A stretch of DNA of 36,049 nucleotides. Source: Caldilineaceae bacterium. Lineage in GTDB: Bacteria > Chloroflexota > Anaerolineae > Caldilineales > Caldilineaceae. The translations under genes were made by a program, and so were the position numbers. This document shows, one piece after another, positions 27,631 to 36,049 of the stretch; position 1 is the stretch's first letter, and each line of letters opens with the position of its first letter. The notes below the pieces were generated by a model. That model did not search any database, had not been told where the DNA came from, and saw only the letters and a program-made list of their open reading frames with translations. The stretch covers positions 1 through 36,049 of the forward strand of contig JAJEDI010000009.1 in NCBI GenBank assembly GCA_022821585.1. The letters are read 5' to 3'.

Positions 27631-27937
27631 GGTCTTTGTCCTTTCTCTCAGGACAGAGGCCCCGTTGCCCGCGTCCTGCTTTTCACTTTATCCGCTCGCC
27701 AGCCACTTGATTCCAATGCTCGCCGCGAGTAAAATCAACCCCACCGCGCCATTCCACAGTCCACCCCGAACGCCGGCCTTGGCGCCCCGTCAGACTCCCT
27801 CTGTCTGCCAGTTGCCGTTCAGAAAGCGGCAGGCAGAAATTAGGCAGGCGGTCTCTGCATTATGCCAAACCAGAAGCCGCCCTGCCAAACATCAGAGGCG
27901 AGTCATAATCGCCAATCCAAACCCTGAGAGGCACCCC
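27631..27937. other. Divergent intergenic region
   Basis: It separates the minus-strand lipoprotein from the plus-strand amidohydrolase. An open plus frame runs through it from 27359, but its residues are antisense to the lipoprotein and not protein-like. No clear promoter hexamers or RNA were recognised. Confidence 0.5.
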
Positions 27938-28792
27938 ATGATAGTAGACACACACGTCCACGTCTGGGAGATCGATCCCCCCAAATACCCTGTAGGTCCC
28001 ACCGCCCCAACCTGGAATACCTACCCCGACGAACCCGGCACCGCCGACGAACTCCTCGCCGAAATGAACGCCCACGGCGTCGACTGGGCCGTGCTCGTGC
28101 AGACCAGTTGGTCCACTTGGGACAACGGCTACATCGCCGACTCCGCCGCCCGCTTCCCCCATCGCTTCATCGGCCACGGCCTCATCGACCCCCAGGACCC
28201 GAACAACGCCGAGCACGTCCGCTACTGGCTCCATGAACGCGGCCTCGCCGGTTTCCGCTTCCATCCCATGTACTATCCCGATGAGAAAATCCTGCTCACG
28301 GCCCAGAACGGGCCCATGTGGGAGGAGATCGCCGCCGCCGCCGCCGTCATCCAGTTCCACCTGACCGCCGCAGAAGCCGACCAGATCGCAGCCATCGCCC
28401 GCCGCTACCCCCGCCTCACCCTGATCCTCGACCACCTCGGCTACCCCCAGGTCGAATCCGCCGAATCCGCCTACCAGCCCGTCGTCGACCTCGCCCGCTA
28501 CGACAACGTCCACGTCAAACTGTCCGACGTCAACGGCCACGCCCGCCAGGACTACCCCTACACCGACGTGCATCCCTTCATAATCCGCATCTTCTCAGCC
28601 TTCGGTGCCGAGCGCATGATCTGGGGCACAGGCTACCCCGGCCATCATCGAGCCAAACACAACTGGCCGGCACTGGCCCAGGAACTGCGTCTGATCAGAG
28701 AGGGTCTGCCCTTCCTGCGCGACGATGATAAGGAAAGAATTCTAGGGGGTACGGCCGCCCGCATCTGGGGTCTGACAAAGCCTGCCGGCTAG
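27938..28792 (+). CDS. Amidohydrolase family 2 (TIM-barrel metal-dependent hydrolase)
   Basis: 284 residues from the ATG at 27938, preceded by GAGAGG and beginning MIVDTHVHVWEID, the usual start with metal ligands H6 and H8. Later motifs are GFRFHPMYYPD, LTLILDHLGYPQ, VHVKLSDVNGH and IWGTGYPGHH. In typical family members the last motif is G-S-D-x-P with a metal-binding Asp; here it is G-T-G (G232), so that ligand is missing. The enzyme may be a divergent lactonase or decarboxylase, or use another ligand. It stands alone between a lipoprotein on the other strand and the membrane protein gene. Confidence 0.88.
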   Translation: MIVDTHVHVWEIDPPKYPVGPTAPTWNTYPDEPGTADELLAEMNAHGVDWAVLVQTSWSTWDNGYIADSAARFPHRFIGHGLIDPQDPNNAEHVRYWLHERGLAGFRFHPMYYPDEKILLTAQNGPMWEEIAAAAAVIQFHLTAAEADQIAAIARRYPRLTLILDHLGYPQVESAESAYQPVVDLARYDNVHVKLSDVNGHARQDYPYTDVHPFIIRIFSAFGAERMIWGTGYPGHHRAKHNWPALAQELRLIREGLPFLRDDDKERILGGTAARIWGLTKPAG

Positions 28793-28975
28793 AAAGCGCG
28801 AACATTTCATCCCAACCCACAAACCCCCGTAGGGGCACCCCGTGTGGGCGCCCTGGATGTTGCCTGGCCACTGTGGACTTATGCGAGTTATCCGGGGCTC
28901 TGCCGCTGACGCCCGCATCAGACCTGACCGCCTCTACCCGTCAATAGAAGATCGTTGACCGACTAGGTATGGTTC
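28793..28975 (+). repeat. Intergenic dispersed repeats before the membrane protein gene
   Basis: Two short segments recur after the next gene: 28827-28856 (begins CCGTAGGGGCACCCC) resembles 31772-31803, and 28938-28967 (begins CCGTCAATAGAAGATCGTTG) resembles 31712-31741. Order is reversed downstream; orientation is the same. Confidence 0.65.
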
Positions 28976-31459
28976 ATGGACTTTCGGACAGTACTTATCC
29001 TCATCAGCATTGGCATACTCTTAGTACCGTGTGGGACGATCGCCTGGTTGATTGTTCGGCGTGACGAACGCCGCTGGGACCTGCTGTACGCGACTTTGCT
29101 GGCAGGGATATTCCTGGCCTTTTTCTGGCGCACGGTGAGCGGCACGATATTCCGGCCAGGCGGTGGCGGTGATCTGGCCAGTTTTCTGTTCCCTATCTAC
29201 CGTTTCGCCGCCCACACTTTGTCCGAGGGCCGGCTACCTCTCTGGAATCCACATCTTTACGGCGGCGCGCCGTTTATTGGAGACATTCAGTCAGGCCTTC
29301 TCTATCCCCCCAATCTGTTGCTGTTTCTTCTCAATCCCTCCTTTGACTATCACTGGATGCAGTTGCTCGGCATCGGTCATCTTTGGTGGGCCGGATTGGG
29401 CGTCTACACATTGGCCCGCACACTCGGTTGCAGCCGGCCCGCCGCCCTGCTGGCGGGAGTCGCTTTCGGTCTCAGCGATCACCTGTTCATGCGAACGGGA
29501 AATCTCAATCTGATCGTCGTCCTTTCATGGGTTGGCTGGATTTTGGCCGCCTGCCATCTGGCGCTTACCCGGTCCAGCCTTGTCTGGGCCGGGTGGGCGG
29601 CCGCGCTGTTTGCCATCGCCAACTATGCCGGCCACGCGCAGAGCAGCTATCACCTCGCCATGGCCGTAGGAATCTATTCGTTTGGCGTATTGGCGGTCCG
29701 GTACTGGGAATCGCTCGCATCACAGCCGCGCAAGACGGCAAGCCGCCAGCTTCTCATCAATCTCCAATATCCCCTCTCGGTATTTATACTGGCTGCGCTC
29801 CTCTCTGCTCCGATTCTTCTTCCTGCATTAGAAATGCTGCCTTTCACGCAACGAGCCGCATTTGATTATCAGGACAGTTCGAAGTATTCGTTGTCGCCGG
29901 GACTCGCACTGGTCGGCCTGTTTACGCCCAGCCTTTTCGGGCGAGGACCGGCGGAATACTGGGGTCTGCCGGACAGAGTAGAGATGCCCTATGCCGGGCT
30001 GGTGACGCTCCTCCTCGCGGCCGCTGCGCTCTTTCTGCCAACGCCGGGAAAGTGGCGTCGACTGCTTCCCTGGTTAGCGCTCGCCCTGTTCGCATTCGTG
30101 GTAGCTCTCGGACGCTACACACCGGTTCACGGCTGGATGACGCAGATCCTGCCCGTCTACGATAGCCTCCGCGCGCCGGCCAGAGCCATCGTACTGTGGG
30201 CGCTGACCATCGCCGTGCTGGCCGCCGTAGGACTGGATGCGCTGCTGGAAGGATTGAAGCGAGAAAAGGGAAACATCCTTTCCTCCCATTTCGCTCGATA
30301 TTTCTCCTTTATCCGCATCGGCCTTCCCGCCCTGCCCCTTGTCTTGATCCCACTGATCTTCGCCGCTACGCGCCTATTGCAAGGGGGTCACGACGCGTTC
30401 AAACGGGCATCCATTGCGGGTCAGGCTGTACTCCTGGCAACTTCCGTATGGTTGGCTGCCTGGCTGCTGATGTCGCTGTATCGCCGCAAACGTCTGACGG
30501 GCGGAATCCTGGCCGGCCTGTTGCTCATCCTGCTGTTAGTGGAATATACCGTGGCCGGCGCAAATATCGACATCAGTAAGAACGATCCCGCTCGTGGCTT
30601 CGAACATCCGGAAATCGTGTCCTTTCTGCGGGGTAATTCGCCGGACCAATTGAGACAGCCTCTGACCGACCCGCAATCGACACCTCCGCTCGGATCCCAT
30701 CTTTTCCGCATTGACGCCCGCACCGGCGTCTACGACCTGTGGCAGCCGAGCACCGCCGCGTTGGCCGGGTTTTGGGACGTGTGGGGAGTATACAATCCAT
30801 TGATATTGACGCATTGGGAGGGTCTGTGGGAGAACAACCCTGGACGCCATACGCGGATCTACGATATGTACAACGTGCGATTCGTTATTGTGCGCGATGG
30901 CACGCCTCTGGATGAGCAATATACACTGGCCTACGATGCCCCAGGCCCCCTCGCCGTCTACCGTAATCCCGATCCACTGCCCCGCGCCTGGCTGGTTCCC
31001 ACAGCGCAGGTCCTCGCCGACGAAGAAGCCGTTCTCGCTGCACTCAAACAGCCGTCGTTCGAGCCGCTGCACGTCGTCGTTATGGCGCAGCAAGATGGCC
31101 TTCTGCCGGATTCCGCGGCCAGCGCAGAATCGCCCTCTTCGGGCCTCGGCGGACCCGTCTCCATTCTCGCCCACAGGGAAAACGAGATCCTGCTGGCTGT
31201 CCGTGCCGAAAGGGCGGGCTATTTGGTTCTCAGCGAAGTCTGGTTCCCGGGCTGGCTCGCGACCGTAAACGGAGAGCCCGCCCCCGTGTGGAGGGCCAAC
31301 TACACCCTTCGAGCCCTGCCCGTACCCGCCGGAGAGCTGGAGATCCGGCTCTGGTACGCGCCCGACAGTTGGCGTCGCGGGCTCGCACTGTTTGGCGTGG
31401 GGTTTCTGTGTCTTGCAGGTCTGTCTTTGCGGCGGCTCACTGGCGATATAAAACTGTGA
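28976..31459 (+). CDS. YfhO-like multi-spanning membrane protein (GT-C glycosyltransferase-type)
   Basis: 827 residues. About a dozen hydrophobic segments occupy residues 1-520, followed by a ~290-residue soluble C-terminal part and a last TM segment (GLALFGVGFLCLAGLSL). The first loop contains GGDLASFLFPIYRF and GRLPLWNPHLYGGAPFIGD, characteristic of YfhO-type proteins, in which early loop acids resemble the GT-C active site. The C-terminal part has the recurring family pattern GYLVLSEVWFPGWLATVNG. YfhO-like proteins are linked to lipid-carrier-dependent glycosylation of cell-surface polymers. The gene has more balanced codon use than its neighbours and is flanked by repeats on both sides. 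No obvious ribosome site precedes the ATG. Confidence 0.85.
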   Translation: MDFRTVLILISIGILLVPCGTIAWLIVRRDERRWDLLYATLLAGIFLAFFWRTVSGTIFRPGGGGDLASFLFPIYRFAAHTLSEGRLPLWNPHLYGGAPFIGDIQSGLLYPPNLLLFLLNPSFDYHWMQLLGIGHLWWAGLGVYTLARTLGCSRPAALLAGVAFGLSDHLFMRTGNLNLIVVLSWVGWILAACHLALTRSSLVWAGWAAALFAIANYAGHAQSSYHLAMAVGIYSFGVLAVRYWESLASQPRKTASRQLLINLQYPLSVFILAALLSAPILLPALEMLPFTQRAAFDYQDSSKYSLSPGLALVGLFTPSLFGRGPAEYWGLPDRVEMPYAGLVTLLLAAAALFLPTPGKWRRLLPWLALALFAFVVALGRYTPVHGWMTQILPVYDSLRAPARAIVLWALTIAVLAAVGLDALLEGLKREKGNILSSHFARYFSFIRIGLPALPLVLIPLIFAATRLLQGGHDAFKRASIAGQAVLLATSVWLAAWLLMSLYRRKRLTGGILAGLLLILLLVEYTVAGANIDISKNDPARGFEHPEIVSFLRGNSPDQLRQPLTDPQSTPPLGSHLFRIDARTGVYDLWQPSTAALAGFWDVWGVYNPLILTHWEGLWENNPGRHTRIYDMYNVRFVIVRDGTPLDEQYTLAYDAPGPLAVYRNPDPLPRAWLVPTAQVLADEEAVLAALKQPSFEPLHVVVMAQQDGLLPDSAASAESPSSGLGGPVSILAHRENEILLAVRAERAGYLVLSEVWFPGWLATVNGEPAPVWRANYTLRALPVPAGELEIRLWYAPDSWRRGLALFGVGFLCLAGLSLRRLTGDIKL

Positions 31460-32009
31460 CTGTGGCAATTACTGCAAAAGCAAAGTGGCCGGGCCAAAAA
31501 GTACCGTCGCTCATTACCCGGCCTCTACCATTCGAAGACATGCCAGACCTGTCTCCGGCTCCCGGACCCTTATCTAAACTGCTGGGGGTCTATGTCTTGG
31601 AGTAGCAGACCGCGAGTGGTGTAACGGATAGCGTTTGACGAAAAGTGAACTGTCGCCCCACTCTCCATAAGAGGAAACACAGAGAGAGTGGAAGTGCCAG
31701 CGAAACGATATCCGTCTATAGTAGATTGTTGAACTACCAGGGCTCGTTGACACTTCAACCAGCCCGCCCTACCGTAGGGGCAACCCTTGTGGGGGCCCTG
31801 GTTTTTGCCACTCTCGTGGGCCCTTCGTGTCCCTCCCTGGAACAAAGAAAGGCGTTCTTCGCACCCCTTCGCGTGACTTCGCGGATCGATCGGTTCTGTT
31901 TATCACAACATGCAAGCGAGAAACATTCCCTACAGACCTGCAGGCTTTCCGTTCCTGCTGAATTCTGAGCGGCCTTCCCAAAATGTCAACGATATCCAGG
32001 AGCTGGCAA
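31460..32009. other. Intergenic region with dispersed repeats
   Basis: 550 bp without a gene. It contains second copies of repeats found at 28827-28856 and 28938-28967 (here 31772-31803 and 31712-31741), and at 31855-31896 a TTCGCGTGACTTCGCGGAT repeat that recurs at 34687-34740. A stretch near 31610-31650 vaguely resembles 745-765. Confidence 0.6.
31855..31896. repeat. TTCGCG-type dispersed repeat, copy 1
   Basis: It contains CCCCTTCGCGTGACTTCGCG and GATCGATCGGTT, near-identical to 34687-34740, and lies 114 bp past the stop of the minus-strand amidase. Confidence 0.75.
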
Positions 32010-33491
32010 CTAACCACCGCCCGCGACAACCCCGGGCCGCCGTTCCCCCACCCGCGTCGCCTGCTCAAACGCATGCGCCAGCTGCAGCACGCCAAAATCA
32101 TCCCGGTGCCGCCCCACAATCTGCACGCCCACCGGCAGTCCCTCCGGCGTAAACCCGCACGGCACCGAAATCGCCGGATGGCCGGTCACGGTAATATAGT
32201 AACAGGACTTCATCCAGTCGATATAGGTCTCCATCTCCACGACCCCGTCGCCGCTGTCGATAGCCATCGGATAGGGAACGTCCACCGAAAAAGGCGGCAC
32301 CTGGTTGACCGGCAACAGCAGGAACTCGTACGTATCCATGAAGTGGCGCATCGCATGGTACAACGTCGTGCGCATCTCCTCCGCCCGCCCCAGGTCCGCG
32401 CCGCTCAGAAGCGCCCCCTGTTCCACGTTCCAGATGATCGTGTCCTTCATCTGGTGACGGTGCTCCGCCAGCAGCGGCCCGTGCGAGTGATGAAAACTCC
32501 ACGCCCGCATAATCTTGAAAATCTCGTCCGCGTCGCCGAAGTCCGGCAATCCCGGCCCGTCACCCCGCGGCCGCGACGCGCCCGCGCCGCTGAAATCCGC
32601 CACCTCGCAGCCAAGCCCGCTGAACGCCGCCAGCTGCCCCTCAATCGCCTCCCGCACTCGCGGATCAACCGGGAACTCGCCCCCCAGGTCCGCGCTGTAC
32701 GCGATACGAATGCCGCTGAAATCGCGCTCCAGCGGTTGCGCAAAAACGCTGCCCGGCTCCGACTGCGCGATCGGTGAACGCGCATCCGGCCCCGCGATCA
32801 CACTCAGCAGAAAAGCCACGTCCGCAACCGTCCGCCCCATCGGCCCCTGCACCGACAGCCCCGACCACGCCGTCAAACTCGGCCACACCGGCACCCGTCC
32901 CGGCGAAACCCGGAACCCCACCACGTTGCAGAAGTTGCCAGGGTTGCGCAGCGAGCCGCCCATGTCGCTCCCGTCAGCCAGCGGTGTCATCCCGCATGCC
33001 AGCGCCACCGCCTGCCCGCCGCTCGACCCCCCGCACGTCTTGCTCGGGTCGTACGGATTGCCCGTCGCCCCGAAAACAGGGTTGAACGACTGCGAACCCG
33101 CTCCGAACTCAGGCACATTCGTCTTGCCCATCGGGATCGCGCCCGCAGCATGCAGCCGCTCGATAATCAGCTGGCTCTGCACCGGCACATTGTCCTTATG
33201 GATCGGCGAACCGTACGTCGTGCGGATGCCCGCCGTGTCCGTCGTGTCCTTGTGCAGCATCGGCAGACCGTGCAGCGGCCCAACCTCTTTCCCCCGCGCC
33301 AGCGCCTCGTCAGCCGCCTTCGCACCTGCCAGCGCCTGCTCCGGCAAAAACGTCACCACCGCATTGACCGCCGGGTTCACCCGCTCGATCTGCGCGATGT
33401 GCGCCGCCGTCACCTCCACACTGGAGAACTGCCCACTGCGGATGCCCGCGGCCAGCTCCCTCCCATCGCCAAAGCAAAGATCAGTCGTCAT
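32010..33491 (-). CDS. Amidase-signature family hydrolase
   Basis: 493 residues from the ATG at 33491 (MTTDLCFGDGRELAAGIRSG). A longer frame from 33584 only reads through the 3' end of the dioxygenase gene. Triad: K81 (GLPMLHKDTTD), S156 (TCGGSSGGQ), S180 (DMGGSLRNPG), serines 24 apart. The start codon lies inside the last codons of the upstream dioxygenase gene (11-bp overlap), so the two are translationally coupled and probably serve one pathway, for example breakdown of an amide after hydroxylation (inference). It is only distantly similar to the amidase at 25486-27018. Confidence 0.9.
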   Translation of the reverse strand: MTTDLCFGDGRELAAGIRSGQFSSVEVTAAHIAQIERVNPAVNAVVTFLPEQALAGAKAADEALARGKEVGPLHGLPMLHKDTTDTAGIRTTYGSPIHKDNVPVQSQLIIERLHAAGAIPMGKTNVPEFGAGSQSFNPVFGATGNPYDPSKTCGGSSGGQAVALACGMTPLADGSDMGGSLRNPGNFCNVVGFRVSPGRVPVWPSLTAWSGLSVQGPMGRTVADVAFLLSVIAGPDARSPIAQSEPGSVFAQPLERDFSGIRIAYSADLGGEFPVDPRVREAIEGQLAAFSGLGCEVADFSGAGASRPRGDGPGLPDFGDADEIFKIMRAWSFHHSHGPLLAEHRHQMKDTIIWNVEQGALLSGADLGRAEEMRTTLYHAMRHFMDTYEFLLLPVNQVPPFSVDVPYPMAIDSGDGVVEMETYIDWMKSCYYITVTGHPAISVPCGFTPEGLPVGVQIVGRHRDDFGVLQLAHAFEQATRVGERRPGVVAGGG

Positions 33492-34518
33492 CTTCAGGCG
33501 CGTCTCCAGGACGGAATCCATCTTTGAAAAAGGGCAGCTTCTCGCGCTTCGGATTCCTGCGCCAGTTCTCGCAGCCGCCCTCACCGCTGGGCCTCACCTT
33601 CGGCAGTGCCAGCTCCTCGTACACCTTCCACGGGTACGGGTCCTCGCCCGCAATCATCACGACGTCCCGGTAGTCGGCCGTCGCCATGTGTTCATCTTCC
33701 TTAGGACTCCGCCACGGCAGGTAAGACTCCGCGCTCATGTAATGGTTCACCAACACCCGCCGGTACCCGCTCTGCGCACGGTTCGGAAAAGAGCGGTGCA
33801 GCAGATAGCCGTTGAAAAAGACCAGCGCCCCCGCCTTCACCTCCACCGGAATCGAGTCCTCATCCCGATACGGGAAGCCGTACGCCTCGCCCGCGCAGTC
33901 GAAGCGCGGATCGTCGTGATCGTGCTGCGGCCAGATGATGCCCCGCTTGTGCGAGCCCGGTATAACCCACAGGCACCCGTTCTCCACCGTCGCATCATCC
34001 AGCGCAATCCACGCCCCCGTGAGCGTCCGGTCGCGCGTCGGAATGAAGAACTCGTCCTGGTGCCACGCCTGCCCCGGCTTTCCCGTCGCCTTGATAAACA
34101 GCATCGACTGCATACACTTCACGTTCGGCCCGATAACCTGCGTCAGCACCTCCGCAATATGCCGGTGACCGAGATAGCCCAGCATCACCTCCGATATCTT
34201 GTGCGGAAAGTGAATGCACAGATACCGGCGCAGCACGTCATCCTCAACTTCACCGGGAACATTCGGCTCAAACCCGTCCACGTCGCCCCGCTCACCCTTG
34301 CAGATCGCCGTCGTCTCCGCCCGCAGCTCCTCCACCTCCGCCGCCGTCAGCGCATCCGGCAATATATAATAGCCGTTCTCAGCGTAGAACGCCCTGACAC
34401 CCTCAGGGGACGCCGTCCCCGCTATCAAGCCGTTGCCCATCTCCAGGCCATTCGCCGCCACCGCTGCGTCGGGCGGGCCGTTAACTTGCGAGGCCTTGGC
34501 CGTCGAAACAGATGCCAT
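33481..34518 (-). CDS. Phytanoyl-CoA dioxygenase (PhyH)-family protein, copy 1
   Basis: 345 residues with AAGGAG ahead of the ATG. Fe(II)/2-oxoglutarate oxygenase facial triad: H153 and D155 (AWHQDEF) and H241 (LLHRSFPN), with R253 in GYRRVLVNHY as the 2-oxoglutarate binder. Double-stranded beta-helix motifs are complete, including GAWIALDDATVENGCLWVIPGSH. The family hydroxylates acyl chains and many natural products; substrate unknown. The paralogue at 34787-35818 is nearly identical over residues 40-345, but the first ~40 residues differ. It overlaps the amidase start. Confidence 0.93.
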   Translation of the reverse strand: MASVSTAKASQVNGPPDAAVAANGLEMGNGLIAGTASPEGVRAFYAENGYYILPDALTAAEVEELRAETTAICKGERGDVDGFEPNVPGEVEDDVLRRYLCIHFPHKISEVMLGYLGHRHIAEVLTQVIGPNVKCMQSMLFIKATGKPGQAWHQDEFFIPTRDRTLTGAWIALDDATVENGCLWVIPGSHKRGIIWPQHDHDDPRFDCAGEAYGFPYRDEDSIPVEVKAGALVFFNGYLLHRSFPNRAQSGYRRVLVNHYMSAESYLPWRSPKEDEHMATADYRDVVMIAGEDPYPWKVYEELALPKVRPSGEGGCENWRRNPKREKLPFFKDGFRPGDAPEDDD

Positions 34519-34786
34519 CGTGCTTCTCCTTATTGCCAGACGTGAATATCCGTGAACAGTCCGCGCGCAACAGCCCCAAAATCAGGACTGGCTGACGCTT
34601 GTGAGAACAACGAATTGCCGGAGCAAATTGCAACTCCTCCTCCAAGGGCCGCACAACTGCGCAAAGAATTCCCAATCTACCTCTGGTGTTCTTCGCGCCC
34701 CTTCGCGCCCCTTCGCGTGACTTCGCGGATTGATCGGTTGTAAAGAATTTAATCTTCCTTGGGCCGGCGCCGTGCGCCAATATAGT
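34519..34786 (-). pseudogene. Spacer between PhyH copies with a ghost amidase start and the TTCGCG repeat
   Basis: On the minus strand the second PhyH gene overlaps an ATG exactly as the first does, giving MTTELYWRTAP, compared with MTTDLCFGDG at the real amidase. The frame then loses similarity. 34687-34740 is a copy of the repeat that follows the true amidase at 31855-31896. The layout fits a duplicated PhyH-amidase-tail unit in which this amidase was deleted. Confidence 0.5.
34687..34740. repeat. TTCGCG-type dispersed repeat, copy 2
   Basis: It contains the unit CGCGCCCCTT twice and then TTCGCGTGACTTCGCGGAT and TGATCGGTTG, matching 31855-31896. Confidence 0.75.
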
Positions 34787-35818
34787 TCAGTCGTCATCTT
34801 CCGGCGCATCTCCCGGCCGGAATCCATCCTTGAAAAAGGGCAGAATCTCCCGCTTTCGTCCCCGCCGCCAGGTCTCACAACCGCCCTCCAGCGTGGGCCG
34901 CACCTGCGGCGCCGCCAGCTCTTCGTACTCCTTCCACGGATACGGGTCCTCGCCCGCGATCATCACAATATCCCGGTAGTCGGCAACCGCCATGTGCTCC
35001 CCTTCCTTCGGCCCCCGCCACGGCAGCAGCGAATCCGCGCTCATATAGTGGTTCACCAGCACCCGCCGGTACCCGCTCTGCGCCCGGTTCGGGAACGAGC
35101 GGTGCAGCAGATACCCGTTGAAAAAGACGATCGAGCCCGCCTTCACCTCCACCGGGACCGAGTCCTCATCCCTGTACGGAAAGCCGTACGCCTCCCCCGC
35201 GCAATCGAACCGCGGGTCCTCGTGGTAATGCTGCGGCCAGATGATGCACCGCTTATGCGAGCCCGGAATCACCCAAAGACAGCCATTCTCAACCGTGGCG
35301 TCATCCAGCGCAATCCATGCACCCGTCAGCGAACGGTCGCGTGTCGGGATCGAAAACTCGTCCTGGTGCCACGCCTGCCCCGGCTTGCCCGCCGCCTTGA
35401 TAAACAGCATCGACTGCATGCACTTCACATCCGGCCCGATGACCTGGGTCAGCACATCCGCGATCATTGGATGCCCGAGATAATCCAACATAATCTCCGA
35501 AATCTTATGCGGAAAATGGACGCAAAGATAACGCCGCAGCACATCCTCCTCACTCTCGCCCGGCACGCTCGGCTCAAACCCGTCCACATCCCCGCGCTCA
35601 CCCCGGCAGATCGCCGTCGTCTCCGCCCGCAACGCCTCCACCTCCACCGGCGTCAACGCCTCCGGCAAAACATAATATCCGTTCTCAGCATAAAACTCCC
35701 TGATGCTCTCAGCAGACTCAGCCACCCCATTGCTCGTTTCCAGACCATGGGATGCTGCTGTAGCATTAGCTTTGCCGCCAAAATGAGCCACCGCGGCCGT
35801 CGGAACAGATTCCACCAT
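34787..35818 (-). CDS. Phytanoyl-CoA dioxygenase (PhyH)-family protein, copy 2
   Basis: 343 residues, preceded by AAGGAG about 5 nt before the ATG. Facial triad H151, D153 and H239, with R251 for 2-oxoglutarate. It shares long identical blocks with copy 1, including GPDVKCMQSMLFIKA-type and EAYGFPYRDED segments and the identical C-terminus GFRPGDAPEDDD. The differences are conservative and both active sites are intact, suggesting a fairly recent tandem duplication with both copies under selection. The N-terminal 35 residues differ most. Confidence 0.93.
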   Translation of the reverse strand: MVESVPTAAVAHFGGKANATAASHGLETSNGVAESAESIREFYAENGYYVLPEALTPVEVEALRAETTAICRGERGDVDGFEPSVPGESEEDVLRRYLCVHFPHKISEIMLDYLGHPMIADVLTQVIGPDVKCMQSMLFIKAAGKPGQAWHQDEFSIPTRDRSLTGAWIALDDATVENGCLWVIPGSHKRCIIWPQHYHEDPRFDCAGEAYGFPYRDEDSVPVEVKAGSIVFFNGYLLHRSFPNRAQSGYRRVLVNHYMSADSLLPWRGPKEGEHMAVADYRDIVMIAGEDPYPWKEYEELAAPQVRPTLEGGCETWRRGRKREILPFFKDGFRPGDAPEDDD

Positions 35819-35908
35819 TACACTCCTTAATATAAGGCGCGAAAACCTAGTTTAGGGTTGCGCTCAGTATAACGGACGTACTGCCTCCGGTCAACGAACG
35901 GCAAGTTA

Positions 35909-36049
35909 GGGGGTGCATCCCAGATTTTTTGCGAGACTCGTCTTACCAGTGTTGAATCCAGCCTGGTCGACGAATCAACTCTACTGGGCGGACAATAATT
36001 TGGGATACACCCTTTTTGGGGGTGCATCCCAGATTTTTTGAGAGGCAGA
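35909..36049. mobile_element. MITE/IS-end-like inverted repeats at the right edge
   Basis: GGGGGTGCATCCCAGATTTT occurs at 35909-35928 and again at 36018-36037. Between them, at 36001-36012, TGGGATACACCC is the inverted form of the same end (one mismatch). So 35909-36012 is a ~104-bp unit with terminal inverted repeats, and a second copy or larger element starts at 36018 and runs off the window. No transposase is visible inside the window. Confidence 0.6.

Noticed and set aside
27359..27937. Upstream extension of the amidohydrolase frame (477 codons in total)
   Set aside because: The extra part overlaps the lipoprotein in antisense and lacks family similarity; the ATG at 27938 has a ribosome site and begins the conserved MIVDTHVHVW.
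31610..31690. tRNA-like stretch (GTGGTGTAACGGATAGC resembles a D-arm)
   Set aside because: No anticodon arm or T-arm could be folded around it; a similar non-tRNA sequence occurs near 745.
33492..33584. N-terminal extension of the second amidase
   Set aside because: It only translates the 3' end of the PhyH gene in another frame; the ATG at 33491 fits the family start.

Overview
The window looks like a piece of chromosome from a GC-rich, free-living or host-associated bacterium, most likely a Chloroflexota member (Caldilineales/Anaerolineae-like). This is inferred from the gene mix and style: heme A synthase plus protoheme farnesyltransferase, a gamma-alpha fused 2-oxoacid:ferredoxin oxidoreductase with a beta subunit carrying CBS domains, several amidases, phytanoyl-CoA-dioxygenase-like proteins, Gfo/Idh/MocA and cupin proteins, and many short intergenic repeats. 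No rRNA or tRNA was seen, so the placement is not proven.

Layout. 1-1810 is a decayed zone: a chimeric glycosyl-hydrolase/cupin fragment, 10-bp iterated repeats, and a frameshifted ISAs1-type transposase tail. 1811-15695 is a defence island, all on the plus strand: an SNF2-type helicase with a C-terminal DUF3883 domain; an 824-bp spacer with two related structured repeats; then a seven-gene block with overlaps or short gaps: NYN nuclease, DUF1156 adenine methyltransferase, MNT nucleotidyltransferase, HEPN protein, AAA/OLD-like ATPase, TOPRIM (DUF3226-like) protein, and a HEPN(Swt1)-DUF499 ATPase. The helicase, DUF1156 and DUF499 proteins look like the core of a modification-linked defence system. 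The MNT/HEPN and ATPase/TOPRIM pairs look like nested abortive-infection modules.

15712-18300 holds a terminator-like hairpin, ctaA-ctaB, and an AbrB-type antitoxin gene whose toxin partner survives only as 13 codons. 18397-27630 is almost all minus strand: epimerase, Gfo/Idh/MocA oxidoreductase and cupin (one operon); korA-korB; a two-CBS protein; an amidase; and a thioredoxin-like lipoprotein. 27938-31459 is plus strand: an amidohydrolase and a large YfhO-like membrane protein. 31460-36049 carries, on the minus strand, two near-identical PhyH dioxygenases and an amidase, and ends in an inverted-repeat mobile-element-like sequence.

The two most interesting points are as follows. First, the composite DUF1156/DUF499 island has effector pairs nested inside one operon and variable-looking segments inside its methyltransferase and ATPase. 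Second, the thioredoxin-like lipoprotein (27082-27630) has an in-frame TGA exactly where the first Cys of its CxxC motif belongs. That TGA is followed at a plausible distance by a perfect small hairpin with a GGUUC loop, which fits a selenocysteine (UPVC) protein with a bacterial SECIS element. A third theme is short repeats: ACTGACC heptamer tracts that overlap stop codons, and a structured repeat family with a compensatory base-pair change.
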